From contig JBHGNT010000016.1 in the NCBI GenBank assembly GCA_043228905.1, positions 18,724,001 to 18,788,000 of the forward strand: a stretch of DNA of 64,000 bases. Direction: 5' to 3'. A model generated the notes under the pieces. The model did no database searches. It was given only the letters and a program-made list of their open reading frames with translations, and was not told the origin of the DNA. Positions 43,083 through 56,012 of the stretch are shown here, piece after piece. Source of the stretch: Azolla caroliniana (taxonomy: Eukaryota > Polypodiophyta). The position numbers and the translations under genes are program-made. How positions within the stretch are numbered: position 1 is the first letter of the stretch; every line of letters starts with the position of its first letter.

Positions 43083-43690
43083 ATGGCTAGTGGGCGATGT
43101 CTAGAGTTGGTCGAATGAGGTGAGGTGAGGTGAGGTCAAGTCAAGTCAAGAAAAGATAGGTTAGACCAGGTTAAGTTAGGTCAGATGAAGTGAGGTCAAG
43201 TCAAGTCAAGACAGGTTAGGTAAGGTGAGGTTAAGTCAAGTAAGGTTAGGTCATGTAAAGGTTAAGTTACGTAAGATGAGGTCAAGTCAAGTCAAGTCAA
43301 GTTATAGGTTAGATGAGGTGAGGTCAAAGGCAAGTCAAGTTAGGTCCGACCAAGTTAAGTTAGGTTAGATCACAAGGCTCTCTTCCAAGTTGAATGAGGT
43401 GAGGTCAAGTAAAGTAAAGTCAAGTTAGGTTAGACTAAGTTAAGTTAGGTCAGATGAAGTGAGGTCAAGTCAAGTCAAGTCAAGTTAGGTTAGACCAAGT
43501 TAAGTTAGATAAGATGAAGTGAGGCCAAGTCAAGTCAAGTGAAGTCAGGTTAGACCAAGTTAAGTTAGGTAAGATGAAGTGAGGCCAAGTCAGGTCAGGT
43601 CAAGGTAAGTTAGGTCAGATGAAGTAAGGTCAAGTAAAGTCAAGTTAGGTCAAGGCCACATTAAGTTAGGTCAGATCACAAGACTCTCTT
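43083..43690 (+). repeat. Degenerate ggtcaagtcaag / ggttaag repeat
   Basis: Some 600 bp built from the pentamers gtcaa, gtgag and gttag in higher-order blocks of about 50-90 bp (gaggtcaagtcaagtcaag...ggttagaccaagttaagttag). The flanking motif atcacaaggctctcttccaagttgaatga occurs twice (about 43368 and 43675), marking a larger duplication. Confidence 0.9.
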
Positions 43691-43734
43691 CCAAGTTGAA
43701 TGAATAAGTTAGGTTAGGGATTTACTTAGTTCCT

Positions 43735-43834
43735 CTTCTTCTTCTTCTTCTTCTTCTTCTTCTTCTTGACTTGGGCTTCAAGTTCTCCATCCAAACAAAA
43801 TCGCCCACATCTCTCTCTCTCTCTCTCTCTCTCT
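43735..43834 (+). promoter_or_regulatory. Pyrimidine-rich region before the UMP1-like start
   Basis: (CTT)n at about 43735-43766 and (CT)n at about 43811-43834, 65 bp before the ATG. CT-rich tracts near plant transcription starts are common core-promoter or 5'UTR features. A link to expression is inferred. Confidence 0.45.
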
Positions 43835-43898
43835 TTTCATTTAAGCTGCTTTTTTGTTTCTTTTCTTTGCTCTTCTCTGTCTCTCTGTGTAGCTAGCT

Positions 43899-46800
43899 AT
43901 GGCGATGAAAGAAGGAGACGACGACAGAGCTGCCTCTTTACCTTTTAACCCTACTCACCCTCACGACACCCTTCAATATGGTCTTTCTTCCTTCAAGCAA
44001 GAAGCTCTTCCTGTGCACCCTCTTCAAGCTCTGCAAGCTACGGTGAGCGGTCCTTTCTGTAACCCTAATTTGTTTTTGCGGACGATTCTTTCTGAAGCAG
44101 TAAAGTCGATCGTAAGTATCTGTAAGAACGCAAGGGTTTCTTCGCTGTCGGGTCCATGAAGACCGAAACTTTGAAAGATCTCCCAGACATCAGAAACTTC
44201 AAGATCTCTAAGAAATCAGGGTTTTAAAGATCTCCAAGAAATTAGAGTTTGATTGCAACGAGGTTTGAAAATTAAAGTTATCCAAAAATGTAGAGTTTCG
44301 TAGAAAGATCTGCGGAGCCCTAGAATATTAAAGTTCAAGATCTCTATATAATTAGGGTTTCCATTGATATCTGGAAGGCCAATGAATCTCCAGTGTATTA
44401 AACAGACCTTGACTGATCGGTAGTGTTCATGAGGGCCCATTTTAAAATGTCCAAGAAATTAGGGTTTCAGAAATCCTAATGATATGGCCATGAAGCCCTG
44501 GAATATCTTAGGAATGAGGGTTTTGAGGATAGCAATAAGACTCATGAAACCCTGCAATGCTAAAGACCTCTTAAAAATTAGGGCTGTGTTGATACTAGCC
44601 AGGCTCATGAAGCCCTGCAGTATTAAAATCTCTAAGAAATGAGGATTTCGTAAATAGCAGTAAGGCTCATGAAACCCTACAACATCAAAGAAGTTATGGT
44701 TGCATTGATAGCGAGCTGGGGCCACTACAGAGAGAAACTTCTGTCTTTTCCTATAACACTTTGTTCTACCTTAAAAAGAAGGCATAGTGTGTATCTTTGC
44801 ATTTTGTCCCACCTCAAATGGCCCCATTCTTCCACTCCTTTTTAGTTCATTATAAGCTCGTAAAAACACTTTTGTGGTTTTTAATGTATATTTCACCGAA
44901 GTCCTTTCAATCAAATTCTTGAAGTTAGTGTGTTTATCAGCTCGTCTCTTAAATCAACACGCTTCAATTGATTTTTATGTGGATATTCTTCGGTCACTGA
45001 ATGTTATTTCCTATAGGTTGCATTCAATCTTAGAAGGATTGGAGCATTCACCTGTGCGTTGTGGTGAGACATCCCCTGTTTCACATTTTCAAATGCCTCA
45101 AAGAACTTACCAATGTTTATGAGTGAAATGGTGAAGTCAATTAAAAATACTTGTCAGGGTATGATGTTGATGAATTCTTTGCAAATTTAAATTTCCAAAT
45201 CATTATTTGGAGGTCAGAACAAGATTGAGACTTTGCGACAGCCAAAAGTTGATTTTTTTTTTTTTCTATTTTCTAGTGGGAAATGGCACAAATATGATTC
45301 GAGTCAGAACAAGATTGAGACTTTGTGACAGCCAAAAGTTGATTTTTTTTTCTATTTTCTAGTGAGAAATGGCACAAATATGATTCGAGTCAGAACAAGA
45401 TTGAGAACTTTGCGACAGACAAAAGTTGAATTTTTGTTTCTATTTTCTTTCGAGAAAATGGCACAAATATGATTCGAGAACAATGTGTAAAGAGAATACA
45501 CATGTTATTGTTGAAAATAATAGAGATATCAACTATGAGGAGATAAAATTGTTATTTTGCAAACAGTTTTTGCCCTCTGAGTTTCACTTGGATAGGTTAT
45601 GGAATGTTGCGTCTCCTATATAGACAGATAAATTTCCTTATGTAATAAGAGTGAACAAATTTATCAAGTCTCTGCAGAGAGAGATTTGATAGAAAGTGAT
45701 AATGATGTGAATCAATCCATCCAAGCCAGCATAAAAGAAGTGGAGCATAAGTAAGCTACAATAGGAGTTGACACAACAAGAATTGCATACATTCCTTTGT
45801 CCAATGGTGGCATGTTTGGAGGTGACCCCTCATCGTTGATGACCCTGTCATAATTGCACTCTTCCAATTCAAAGATGTTCCGGTGCATAAATTACCACCA
45901 TTCAAGTTGCCAAAAAATCTTATCGAAAGATTATTTGACCTCTCTTAACCTAGTTCATCAAGGAAGGATCATAGACAACTGGAATTAAAGGCCATTCAAA
46001 GGACATGTATGCTATCATTGCCTTCAATTAGGTGTATTGTGTATGTGTGTGCCAAACGAGAAGAAGAACCCGGAATGTGGACATACACACAGTCGTGGTT
46101 GGGTGTGCTTGAAGCCATATGTTTTGGTGCTTCTGCAAAATGTTATTTGATATAAGAATCAACTGTCATGAGTCATACGTGGAAGAGTATGAAGATGCAA
46201 TTGACATATTATTAAGGTCGCTAAGCTGAATCATATGTTGAACTAAATTTGAGGGACGTTTAGAAAAGATGTAACAAATATAAAAACGAGAATTCCAAAA
46301 TCTCAAAGGGAGAAAGTTCCGAAGTTTGAGAAAGAAAGACAGACAGACAGAATTCTGAAATTCAGAATGCTGCAAATTCAGGAAGTATGGGATTCTGTAT
46401 ATATTCAGAATCTTCTGACAGATTGAGAGTTGGAACATGAAAATGTTGAAGCTTCAGCAGAGAATTTGGAAGGGGAAAGTGGTGGGGCAAACCCAATGAT
46501 AAGGAGGTCAGTTTTAATAAAGTAGTATAGACATATATGAAACTATGGTATCATGTGTGTTCTCATGTTTCTGAAATATATATGCAAAACAAATCTGACA
46601 CATCTAAAACATTTATGTCATGAACCATGGAACTGGTTTATGAAACTTCAAGGAAGTTGTCACTATGTTGCCGGTGCACCTTTGAGATGGACTTCAAAAC
46701 TGTTTCATAACTTATCCCTTCTCTGCCGATCCGAGAGATAGGCTCGTAGAGTGAACTCTTTTGTATGACGATCTATTTGTATCTCATCAAAGGTTTGTCC

Positions 46801-48721
46801 AGTCATCTTGAGTATCTGTTGGATCACTTTTGGCAAGCGACACTTTAGTTGAGTATTTGCAAGTTTGGTTGTCTGGCTGTCTGTATTTCTGCAATGCTGC
46901 TATTGGCATTTATTCTTGAGCTATCTCTTCACATTGTGACTCTAAACTGTAGAGGCTAAACATTAAATTCTAAACTTTAAGCCCTATCTGCTTTTTCCAC
47001 TTGAAATCATCTTTGGCCTGCTTCTACAGCTGTGGCCATGTTTATTCAGTGCTCAGGAATATATGCAGAAAACAGTTTGTGTGGGGTTGGACAGGATGGA
47101 CTTTCAAATTTGGAATCATTCTTTGAATACTGAGTGACCATAGCTATCCAGACTGCATGTGTTTGTTGCTGTACGTTTGGCTACATGTGATTCTGATTTG
47201 CTCAGCAGCATGTAGAATCCTTGCAGTCAGTTTTTATCAATAGAGAATAGATGAATGAGTTGATCGAGGCTAACCATTGTTTCCTTCTAGCCTAGCACAC
47301 GAGGAATGATTATGTTGATGTCACCAAATTAAGTGAAAGACGGGATACTAGAGAGGCTGAAGCAGGATAATCTGTATTTAGCGCATAAGTGAGTTATATA
47401 AGATGCATTATCATATCATAACATAGTGGAAATGGTTTCTTGAAAATGTATTTATCCTCAAACAGAAGGCTGCTTTCTTGAAAATGCTTTTGAGATCTCA
47501 AGAGTTAACATATCATGAGTAGCATTTCTTTGTTGGCTTCACTAAGAATGCTATCAGAATCTGGTTTAGAAAGTCATTCAATCATCTACATTTTGATGTT
47601 TATCATGGTGAAAAAGGTATTGGAATTGTGCATACTAGTTTTTTCATAGGACATGCAGTATTGTTTAGTTTGAGAAATTTGCGATCACCCCCTTGGACCC
47701 CCTTGGAGGTTTGCACTCATGATATTTTATCCCGCTAGAAATTTGTTGGAGGTGAAAACGTGGGATAAAATATCATTAGTATGAAGTTGATTTCGTTGTT
47801 TGTTTCATTGAATGCTGTCAGAAATTGGGATTGGCAGTCATTTATTTAGCTCCATTTTGATGGTTACAATGGTGAAAAAAAGTATTGCAAGTGTACATAT
47901 TAGTCAAATAAAATTTAACTAAGTATTTGTGTAGATAATCTATTTTTTGAGTAAAGAAAAATAAATTTGCACTCAGTATTCTTGTAGATTGCCTTGTTAT
48001 AATGAAACAAATTAAATTAAGCATTCCTCTCATAACTGTGTGCTGGTTGATACTGAAGATTGACAAGCAACATCGGCAAACAAAGAGATCATTGTTAGAG
48101 AAGGTTTATGGCTCAGCAGTTCCTATGCGGATGGATATTGATAAACAAATACTGTCAAGGTAACAAACTTTATGTTACTAAACTCGAAGAGCACTTTAAA
48201 TGTTCTTTCAAGGTATTATGAAGTTTTGACCTAAATGTAGTCATATAGATGTTATAAAATGAATCCACTAGCTCATGGATTATGGTCTGGACATAGAACT
48301 AGGGCTTATTACCTTATTGTGCTATGCCCATACCATAACTATCAATACTTGGATGACCAAATAGCTATCTTTGAACTAATGGATCTAGATAAAGGTGTCC
48401 AATAAGGTATGATATGTTTATACCTATGCTCATACAGGTTTCAACGTCCTCCGGGTTTGCCGTCGTCGATGTTAGGTTTGGAGTCGTTGACGGGAGAATT
48501 AGATGAATTCGGCTTTGAAGATTATCTCAATGGTAAGTATTCCATTTGAAAGAGAGTAGCAGTTTAACTTCTTGTTCTGGTTAATTAATCAAATTGGTTA
48601 TGTATTTCTTTGTGATACAGATCCTCGAGATTCTGAATCAATTGCTCGTGTCGATATGCATAGTGTGATTGAAATCCGCCTTGGTATGTCACGTGGACCA
48701 GCTGCACAGGCTCTTCTGTAG
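43899..48721 (+). CDS. UMP1: Proteasome maturation factor UMP1-like, four coding exons
   Basis: Coding exons 43899-44042, 48059-48159, 48438-48532 and 48621-48721; total 441 nt, 146 residues, normal for the family. All introns have GT/AG ends and phases agree (0, 2, 1). Exon 1 has LQYGLSSFKQEALPVHPLQA (family HPL motif). Exon 2 has KRSLLEKVYGSAVPMRMDID. Exon 3 has FQRPPGLPSSMLGLESLTG and ELDEFGFEDYLN. Exon 4 ends VIEIRLGMSRGPAAQ. UMP1 is a chaperone of 20S proteasome half-mer assembly and is degraded when the proteasome matures. Intron 1 is 4.0 kb and repeat-bearing. No stops or frameshifts, so probably functional. Exon 2's start was chosen because it preserves the spacing between HPL and KR in the family. 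Confidence 0.92.
44150..44720 (+). repeat. Degenerate repeats in UMP1-like intron 1, near exon 1
   Basis: Repeated variants of aagaaattagggtttcg, gctcatgaaaccctgcaat and gatctctaagaaat about every 60-90 bp. No coding potential that survives. Confidence 0.65.
45214..45478 (+). repeat. Three tandem copies of an 86-90-bp unit in UMP1-like intron 1
   Basis: Units starting tcagaacaagattgaga at 45214, 45304 and 45390. They differ mainly by the length of the T run and a few substitutions. Confidence 0.92.
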
Positions 48722-50304
48722 ATGATTGTGTGGTCATGATTCATAATTCCAATGTGAACCGTTCCCTACAGAAAGTAACTCGTTTGTCTCATCAAACTAT
48801 TAAAATTGTGTCCATTGGAATTGTCTCTATACCTTAGTGTGAGCAAAATTTGTTTTAAAAAGTAAAATGAATATGTGCATTGTGGACTCTTCTTTTAGGA
48901 GGGAATGTTGAACACTTTTTAGAATATCATCTCATAATTATGTCACGTTTAACTAGGTTTAGTAGAATTGTTTGCTTATAATCTAAAGCTAATAATGAAT
49001 CTATGAAACCATGGAAGTAGGGATTGTCGGAGCATCTAATCAGTCAATATCATCTACTTTTAAATCTCTGCTTGTATCAGATTTTTTTTCTAGTTTATGA
49101 TTTATATTTAGACATTTGAGAATCGGTCACAGAGATGAACGGCGATAATTTTACTAAGAGTTTGGGGGATTTAAATTCTTGAATGACATTTGTTCTCCAC
49201 AAATAGAACAGATTTTTTATCTTCCATGAGGCCAAATTTGCCCTACGGAACCATGTAAACATATCCAAGAAGGGGTGTTACTATGCAATATAAACACAGA
49301 TATCTGACCGCGTTCTTAGTGAGGATTTGAGTATGACACTTAAATTATTATGTCATCGTACTTCTTCTGAATGCTTGGATCAATTGGGCTGGAGCATTGT
49401 ACAGTTGTCAATATCCACTACTGTCAACTTTGAAAAGTGTGAGTTCTTCGTGTCACAGGTTTAGATAATTTGGTTTATTGTCACATTCTGTCATATTCTT
49501 GGGAACCACCTCACAATACAAATGGAGTTCCAAGGGTTTTCTAGACTTTGTTAGCTTCTCCAAGATTGTGGCACTGTTGACCCAATCGACATGTAAGGAA
49601 GTGCCTTTTGTGTTAAATTGTAGTGTATATATGGTAATGACCACACAAATTAACAGAAGGGTTATCCTCCATATACTTGTGTTCAACATTCCACATTCAT
49701 CTTTTATTGCAGCAAGTTATCCATTGATCCTAACATTTGCGATGGTAGGGAAGATTTTAGGGTTTTGTAAAGGATTTAGGGTTGAGCAAAAAATTTAGAG
49801 TATTTGCAGAAAGTTTACTTACTGATTTTGTTACATCTTGACAATTTGACCATTTGACATTATTCTCATTGCTGCTCCACCATTTTTTGTTATTGATGTT
49901 GCAACATTTCTTGTTGTAGAGAGAATCACGCTTAACAATTGGTCTTTTAGCCTTTTGATCAACCTTTAAACTCCTTTACAAGTCTCGACTCAAACTTTAG
50001 GTCTCGATCAACTTTCAAACCTCAATTGACCTTTAGGTCTCATTGATATTTAGAGCTTGATTGATCTTTGTAGGTCTCCATCAACCGAAGTGTTGACTTC
50101 AACCTTTAGTTCTCCATTGACCTTTTGGGGCTTGACATGACCTTTGATCTCAAATCCATTCTTATATCGTGCTTTGGCTTAGCTTTGAGGTTTCACCATC
50201 CTCACTCTGGAGAACGCAATCAATGCAAAAGTTTTGCTTACTATGGATAGTTTCCAACCAACTTCTTGACTTTGGAGCTTTCCATCATGTCACTCAATTT
50301 TGAT
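48722..50304. other. 3' flank of the UMP1-like gene
   Basis: Contains the unmarked 3'UTR and intergenic DNA. No other gene recognised. The ORF at 49478-49798 has no domain I recognise and sits in AT-rich DNA. Confidence 0.5.
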
Positions 50305-50353
50305 CCCTAAAACCCTAAAACCCTAAAACCCTAAACCCTAAACCCTAAACCCT
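50305..50353 (+). repeat. Interstitial plant telomere-type repeat
   Basis: Seven units of CCCTAAA or CCCTAAAA in a row. CCCTAAA is the Arabidopsis-type telomere repeat on the C-rich strand. Too short to be a chromosome end. Confidence 0.9.
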
Positions 50354-50754
50354 TCCAACACTACAATACTAGGGATTTCAAGCTAGTTTGAATAGGAAAT
50401 TCACAACATTGTGCTATGATAATCATTGGAGCGGTAGAAGTTAACCTTCTCGGCCAATCTCTGATCTAAGGCAGAAAACTCGAAGAAGTTGATTTCCAAT
50501 CAAGGTTCTTGTTAGGAGGGTTGGTTGATCCACAAAGTGAACCTCCGACTTGTTGACTATTTTACCCTTTCTATGTCACTTAGTGGACTATTTTTTAACA
50601 GTCTTCGAGTGTCCTCATTATGGCATGGCAGACTAGTGCACTTGAGCAAGACTAGCATCATGTAGTTATCTAAGACTACTTAGATCTCTTCTATTTTGAC
50701 CATCAAATTTGTGGCCATCTCCAATCTTGCAAACATACAACATCACCTCACTTG

Positions 50755-51115
50755 ATTGGCACACGTAGTTCATTCGGACTTTTGTGGACCTATGCCACAT
50801 CACTCTCTCAATGGTGCCTCATCATTCCTTACGTGTATTGATGATCTGACCTAGAAGGTGTTGGTCTACTTGATGAGGACCAAAGACAAAGACAAAGCCT
50901 TTGCTTCTTCCTATATTATTTGCAATGGTTGAGAATTACACAGACCGAAAGCTAGCAAGCAACCAAAAGCTAAAATTCTTGCGATTCGATAATGGAGAAG
51001 AGTATAAATAAGATGAATCAATAGTTTTTTGCAAACAAAGAGGTACCCAATGTGAATTCATGACACCCTATAGTCCAAAGTAGAATGGCATTACTAAACA
51101 CATGATGAAGCACTT
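50755..51115 (+). pseudogene. copia integrase relic
   Basis: Plus-strand, heavily mutated: LVHSDFCGPMPHHSLNGAS, CIDDLT, KVLVYLMRTKDKDKAF, ILRFDNGEEY, MTPYSPK-NGITKHM. The order and spacing of the first and second Asp blocks and the QNG region match copia integrases. Stops at several sites. Confidence 0.75.
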
Positions 51116-51126
51116 TGATTTATCTT

Positions 51127-51822
51127 ATGGCTTCTAGTTTGAGGCTAATACTCACTACAATGCACGTAATCAACATCAAGATATCTTGCAAGAGCTCTAG
51201 ACTAGTCCTAAGTGTTAAATATAATCAATGATCAACCCCAAGTTGTAAATCTATCCCCATATGTACCCTTAGAGTGCACATTTTGTGATATCGCCCCAAA
51301 TGAGGAGTAGCTATTGTGCAACTCGACCATATGAGTCGATAAGGTGTCAATCTAGGAAACCATAGATACGGAGGACACGATGTATTTAGGAAAGAGCAAC
51401 GAGACAAATAAGATTGGCTAATCAAGTTAACTATAAAATATTTTGTGGGCAAGTTACGATGTACTTAGTATTGAAGTATGTGCCATTGACTTTAAGATAA
51501 GTACTATCTAGCACTAGCTTGTATCTACTGAGCTGGGTCATATTAAATGACAAGTCAATTGACAGAAAAAGGAAATATCCACTACTATCAATTGACATGC
51601 ACATTTAATGTTACACTCAAACCAAACACAGAATACAACCCACTTTCTTACATAGTGGCTGAATCCAATGATCAGTCCCCACTAATTTTGTAGTGAGCTG
51701 GTCCAAATCCCATCTAACACTAAGTACAAGGTCATGGCATGGCTTCTAGTATGAGGCTATATTCACTACAATGCACATAATAAACGTCAAGATATCTTGT
51801 AAGAGCTCCAGACCAGTCCTAA
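51127..51822 (+). repeat. Pair of about 85-bp direct repeats, 612 bp apart
   Basis: 51127-51211 and 51739-51822, both starting atggcttctagt and running to gaccagtcctaagtg-type sequence, with roughly 10% differences. Directly downstream of the integrase relic. No function apparent. Confidence 0.8.
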
Positions 51823-52813
51823 GTGCAACGCCATATCAAACAAGAATACAACATCCATTCATCTTTAGAAATTAGGAAGTCCTCACCGCTCAAAGAAAAT
51901 TTGATTGATTACATGAAATTGTTTGTTTAGGTGCCTACTTGAGGCCATTTAAAATATTCTTGAGTTGGCAAACTAGATGTTCCTAGCAAGATGACATGAA
52001 ACCTTTTGGTTTGCTACTAATATATTTCTTTGTCTAGATCACCATGGAAAAAGGTTGTAGAAGAAGCTTCAAGTCCGCAACAACTAATAGCTCAATAAGA
52101 ATCAAAGGGTTGTCATTTTCATTACCTATGAAAAGATCTCCTCAAAATCAACTCTTGGGCATTGTGCTTCTAATTCCTTGCACCTTTGTTATGTACATGT
52201 TAACTTATTAAACTTGCATATGTGCAATGTGCAAAGAAGAGGTGCACAATATTCACCCCAAAGCCGAGTGACTATGGTATCTCCTACTACAAAGGAGCTC
52301 GTGTCCATGAATACAAGCTCGGCTAGACCCATTGAGCGGTTCTTTAACAAGGGATTGAGGCAACCTGGAGCAGCAACACTTGGTAGCTTCGAGCTTTTCG
52401 TGCGTGTCTCTCAATTTTTGTTTTGCCTTCTCATGCGCAAATTATGACGGCATAAATCTTGTGAAATTCAGAAGGTTTCTGTACCTACTTAAAATATAAT
52501 ACCTTTTGTATGCAACTCCCAACTTCACGGTCATACCATAATCAACAGCTTTTGTGCCATCCCCCAAATTAGGTAGTTCAACAATCAAATGTCAATAAAG
52601 GTACAAGAAGGTTATCCAAAAGGCTAGCATTGCTAAAGCACATGGACCAAATGATTGGGTATGTACATTAAGAAACTACAAACATGGGGAACTGATCATT
52701 TATTCATAAGATACGTGCATGGATATACAACATAATTGCACATGAGAGTGAGACACATTTATATGTAGCATGGAACTTTAGAGAGGGATAAGGTATGAAA
52801 TGTCTTGAAGATT
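51823..52813. other. Intergenic DNA between convergent host genes
   Basis: No gene recognised. Presumably includes the 3'UTR of the PCBER-like gene near 52700-52813. Confidence 0.5.
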
Positions 52814-55800
52814 TTAAACAAATTGGTCAAGATAGTCATCAACAGAAGTATACTTGACATCAGGGTAGAGTGAGGTAGCCTCGACATCATTGGGTCCAAG
52901 CTCGAAATTTGTTTGCTCCCCTTTGAAGACAATGTTATGCAGAATAGATGGAAAAATGTTCTCTGGAAATGGAGTACCTACAGTGGACCGACATCACATC
53001 ATTTGAATGTTTTACTAAAAGGAAATACACAAAAATGAGACTAAAAAAATTTAGAGAAACAAAAAATGGGTTTAGGGACATACTCTCGATCTCCTTCACA
53101 AATTCTTCCTCGGTCATAGTTATTTTCTCCAAGGTTTTTCCAATTTTCTTTTCCCATTTATCGACCAACTCGTTCAAGGTAACGATATTTGCAGGTGGCC
53201 GAATGTGGAGGATCTTATTCAAGGCTCTCGGATCGAATGCAGCTTTGATTGTGTAGGTTCCGACGTCTTCCTCATGGACAACAATAGCTTGAAAAGGAGC
53301 GAAGTAATTAATTAATAGCATTGATATGAGACTTCTTACAAATAACATTGATATGCATCACAGTTCTTATGCCCATGCATCGATATTTCTTTTTAAGTAA
53401 CATGGTGGTCAATCAATGATGTCCACTATCACACACACTCTTTGGCTTATGTATTGATAAATTAGAAGAAGTGGTGAATAAGGTTGCACGAGAAGGAGTG
53501 AATGCCCCCAAATTGTTGCAACATGTTATATTATTACGTCTATATGCAGATGATGTGGTATTCTTCTCATATGATGTTGATAGTATGCAACATTTACTTA
53601 GGGTATTAGAAGAATTTTGTCATAGTAATGGACTAGCAATGAATGTGGAGAAAACAAAAATGATGGTAGAGCAAACCATCCAACCTCATCATTACCCTAT
53701 GCTCACATATAGAGGTGAACATATATAATTTGTTCGAAGCTTTAAATCATTAAGGATGAAGTGGGAAGATGCTAAGCGGACAAAGCTAGAATACTACATT
53801 GCAAATGTCAACCCTGAATGTTGGTCTCAATACAAAGCAAGAATGCCTATTGATCGTATCCAACCTTATCTCATTATCAATCTGAGTAGTAATGCTCATA
53901 GAGCCCTTACACTACTTCGCACTCGATCTCACATGTTAGGTATTGAAGTTGCAATATGGTATCAAAATGTAACGAATTTGAAGACATGTAAGTAATGCAA
54001 TGAAGGCATGGTAGAGGATGAATGTCACTTGCTCGACATATAGTGCAATTCGTTCAAGATATGCTAACAAATTAAGAGGGAGTGATAACTTAAGTGCCAC
54101 ACTTAAGACACCACCTAGAAGGTTGAGCTCGTATGTGTATGCTTTATTCACACATAGCGACTTTGTGCTTCAATGTATGAATACCCCTTCTTAGGAAGGA
54201 GACCCATATCAAGAACACATATATACTCTGGTCCCATAGGTCAAAACTAGCCTCTTTATGGACGATAAAAATTCTAATTCTAATATATATATATATATAA
54301 ATTCTCCATGGAGAAAAACATAGCTCTTAAATATATATGACCACTTTTTCTCCTCAGTTGATATGGGCATTTCTTCTTCTCTATGGATATAAAAGACACT
54401 TGGATTCTTTCTCTCTTAATAGGGGGGTTGGATTTAACATTTGTGGAAACAATTTTGAGAATAAATGTGACATTTTTATTCTTTTGTTTTTACCTTTCAC
54501 ATCTCCACTTCCATAGATTGTGACTTTGTCTCTTGGAGGGGATGTATGGCCTTCCTGGAGGAGATTTGAAAGGAAATGGCCGGCAAAGCCATTGGAAACA
54601 ACATATGTGTAGGGTATGTCAGCATCCTCAATGCTCCTTCGGAATTCTACTTTCGTTTTGAACAGGCTTTGGGCGGGTTCCAAGAAATGTGAACGATCAA
54701 AATCATTGCCAAACTCTGATGGGATAAACCTCTACACCATCAATTTGAACCCCATTTTAATAATGAAATTTTAGGACATCAGATTTCCAGAATAATAATA
54801 CAATGGTAATCAAAGGCAGAACAATACAACAATGGTAATCATAGGCATAATGTTTAAAAGCAATGTAAAAATTTCAAGAGCACCAGAATTTCCAAATAAA
54901 ATGAAGAGAAATTGCAATTCAAGGTCATACTTGCAATGCAAGGTAACAATTTGTCAAGAAGCAATGCAACTCAAAAGCATACAAGTTTTCCGAATGAGAT
55001 TACGGGAAAGTGCAATTCAAAAAGGCCATACTTGCAATGAAATGCCACAAATTTTCATAAAAACAGTGTGATTCAGAGGCATACAATTTCTAGATATGAC
55101 CACAAATAGCAATGAGCAATTCAAATTTCAGACCTTGATTGTGCCAACTTCTTTGATGGCGTCAAGGACCTTGAGCTGATCCTTGAGCTGAGCTCCACCA
55201 ACAGCAGAGATGACCACATCCACTTGCTTAAATGCGGCTACAAGGCTCTCATGGTCATCCAACGAACCCTAAAAAACAAACCGGCCAAGAAGAACAAAGG
55301 GAAACATTAGCTGCTCTGTCTCTTAGCAACAACTCCGAAATGAAATAACCCTCAATTTTTGTTTCCCAAAATACCCAAACACTTTTCACCATTTCCACAA
55401 AATGCCTCAGGTCAAATCTCAAGAAGAAAGAAAGAAAGAAATGGAGATGATATTGTTTTCCATATGATTGCTTAGACAAGACAGGGGATTTAGCAAGACA
55501 TAGTTAGGGGAATGTTGGGGAAGTAGATTACGGTCAGGGTTATCTCCGATGTTTTCAATCTGTTCAATTAGAACTACGCGGAGTATGTCATGCCACAAAA
55601 CCTTAAAGTACCAGAAGAAAAAGGAACCTATTTCCTCAGTTTGATCAAGTATAAGAAACCTTAGGACCACAAAGGAACCCTCATGAAAGCAACCCTAGCT
55701 ACCATCAGATTGGGATGGCATACTAGAAGAAAACAATCAAATGAAAAGAAAGAAGAGTGAGTGACTAACAATTAAAAGAAGGAATCAGAGATGCATGGTG

Positions 55801-56012
55801 AGAGGGAGGGGATTTGTTACCTGGAGGATGGTGATGCCTGCGGATTGGAGGGATTGGACAATGTCAGGTTTGGAGGCGATGGTGGAGGGTCTGATGAGGG
55901 CGAAGGTGGGATGGCCCAAGGATGCCCCTGCAAGGGCTATGAACTTCCCGATGTAGCCTGTGGCGCCCAGAACCAGGACTCTTTTGCTCTCCTCTTCTCC
56001 ATCTCCTGCCAT
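52814..56012 (-). CDS. PCBER / isoflavone-reductase-like NmrA-type reductase, five coding exons
   Basis: Coding exons 56012-55821, 55268-55134, 54731-54494, 53287-53084 and 52977-52814; 933 nt, 310 residues, the usual length. GT/AG introns with consistent phases (0, 0, 1, 1). NADPH-binding GATGYIGKFI at residues 15-24; ALIRPS follows. RFIPSEFGNDFDR and the Lys-containing LFKTKVEFRRSIEDADIPYTY region match the catalytic part of phenylcoumaran benzylic ether, pinoresinol-lariciresinol and isoflavone reductases, cytosolic NADPH-dependent enzymes of lignan and phenylpropanoid metabolism. C-terminus HNIVFKGEQTNFEL and YTSVDDYLDQFV fits PCBER best. The exact substrate cannot be told from sequence alone. 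Intron 3 carries a LINE fragment. Confidence 0.93.
53440..54070 (+). pseudogene. LINE fragment in intron 3 of the PCBER-like gene
   Basis: Plus strand, antisense to the gene. 53471-53728 encodes LRLYADDVVFFSYD with HSNGLAMNVEKTKMM: the RT catalytic YADD block of a non-LTR retrotransposon. 53756-54060 encodes the downstream part, with a weak zinc-binding C...C...EDECHLL signature. It is 5'- and 3'-truncated and has stops. Confidence 0.85.

Noticed and set aside
44043-44156. Read-through extension of UMP1-like exon 1 (38 more codons)
   Set aside because: A GTGAGC donor lies exactly where the family sequence is interrupted, and exon 2 restores the expected spacing and motifs.
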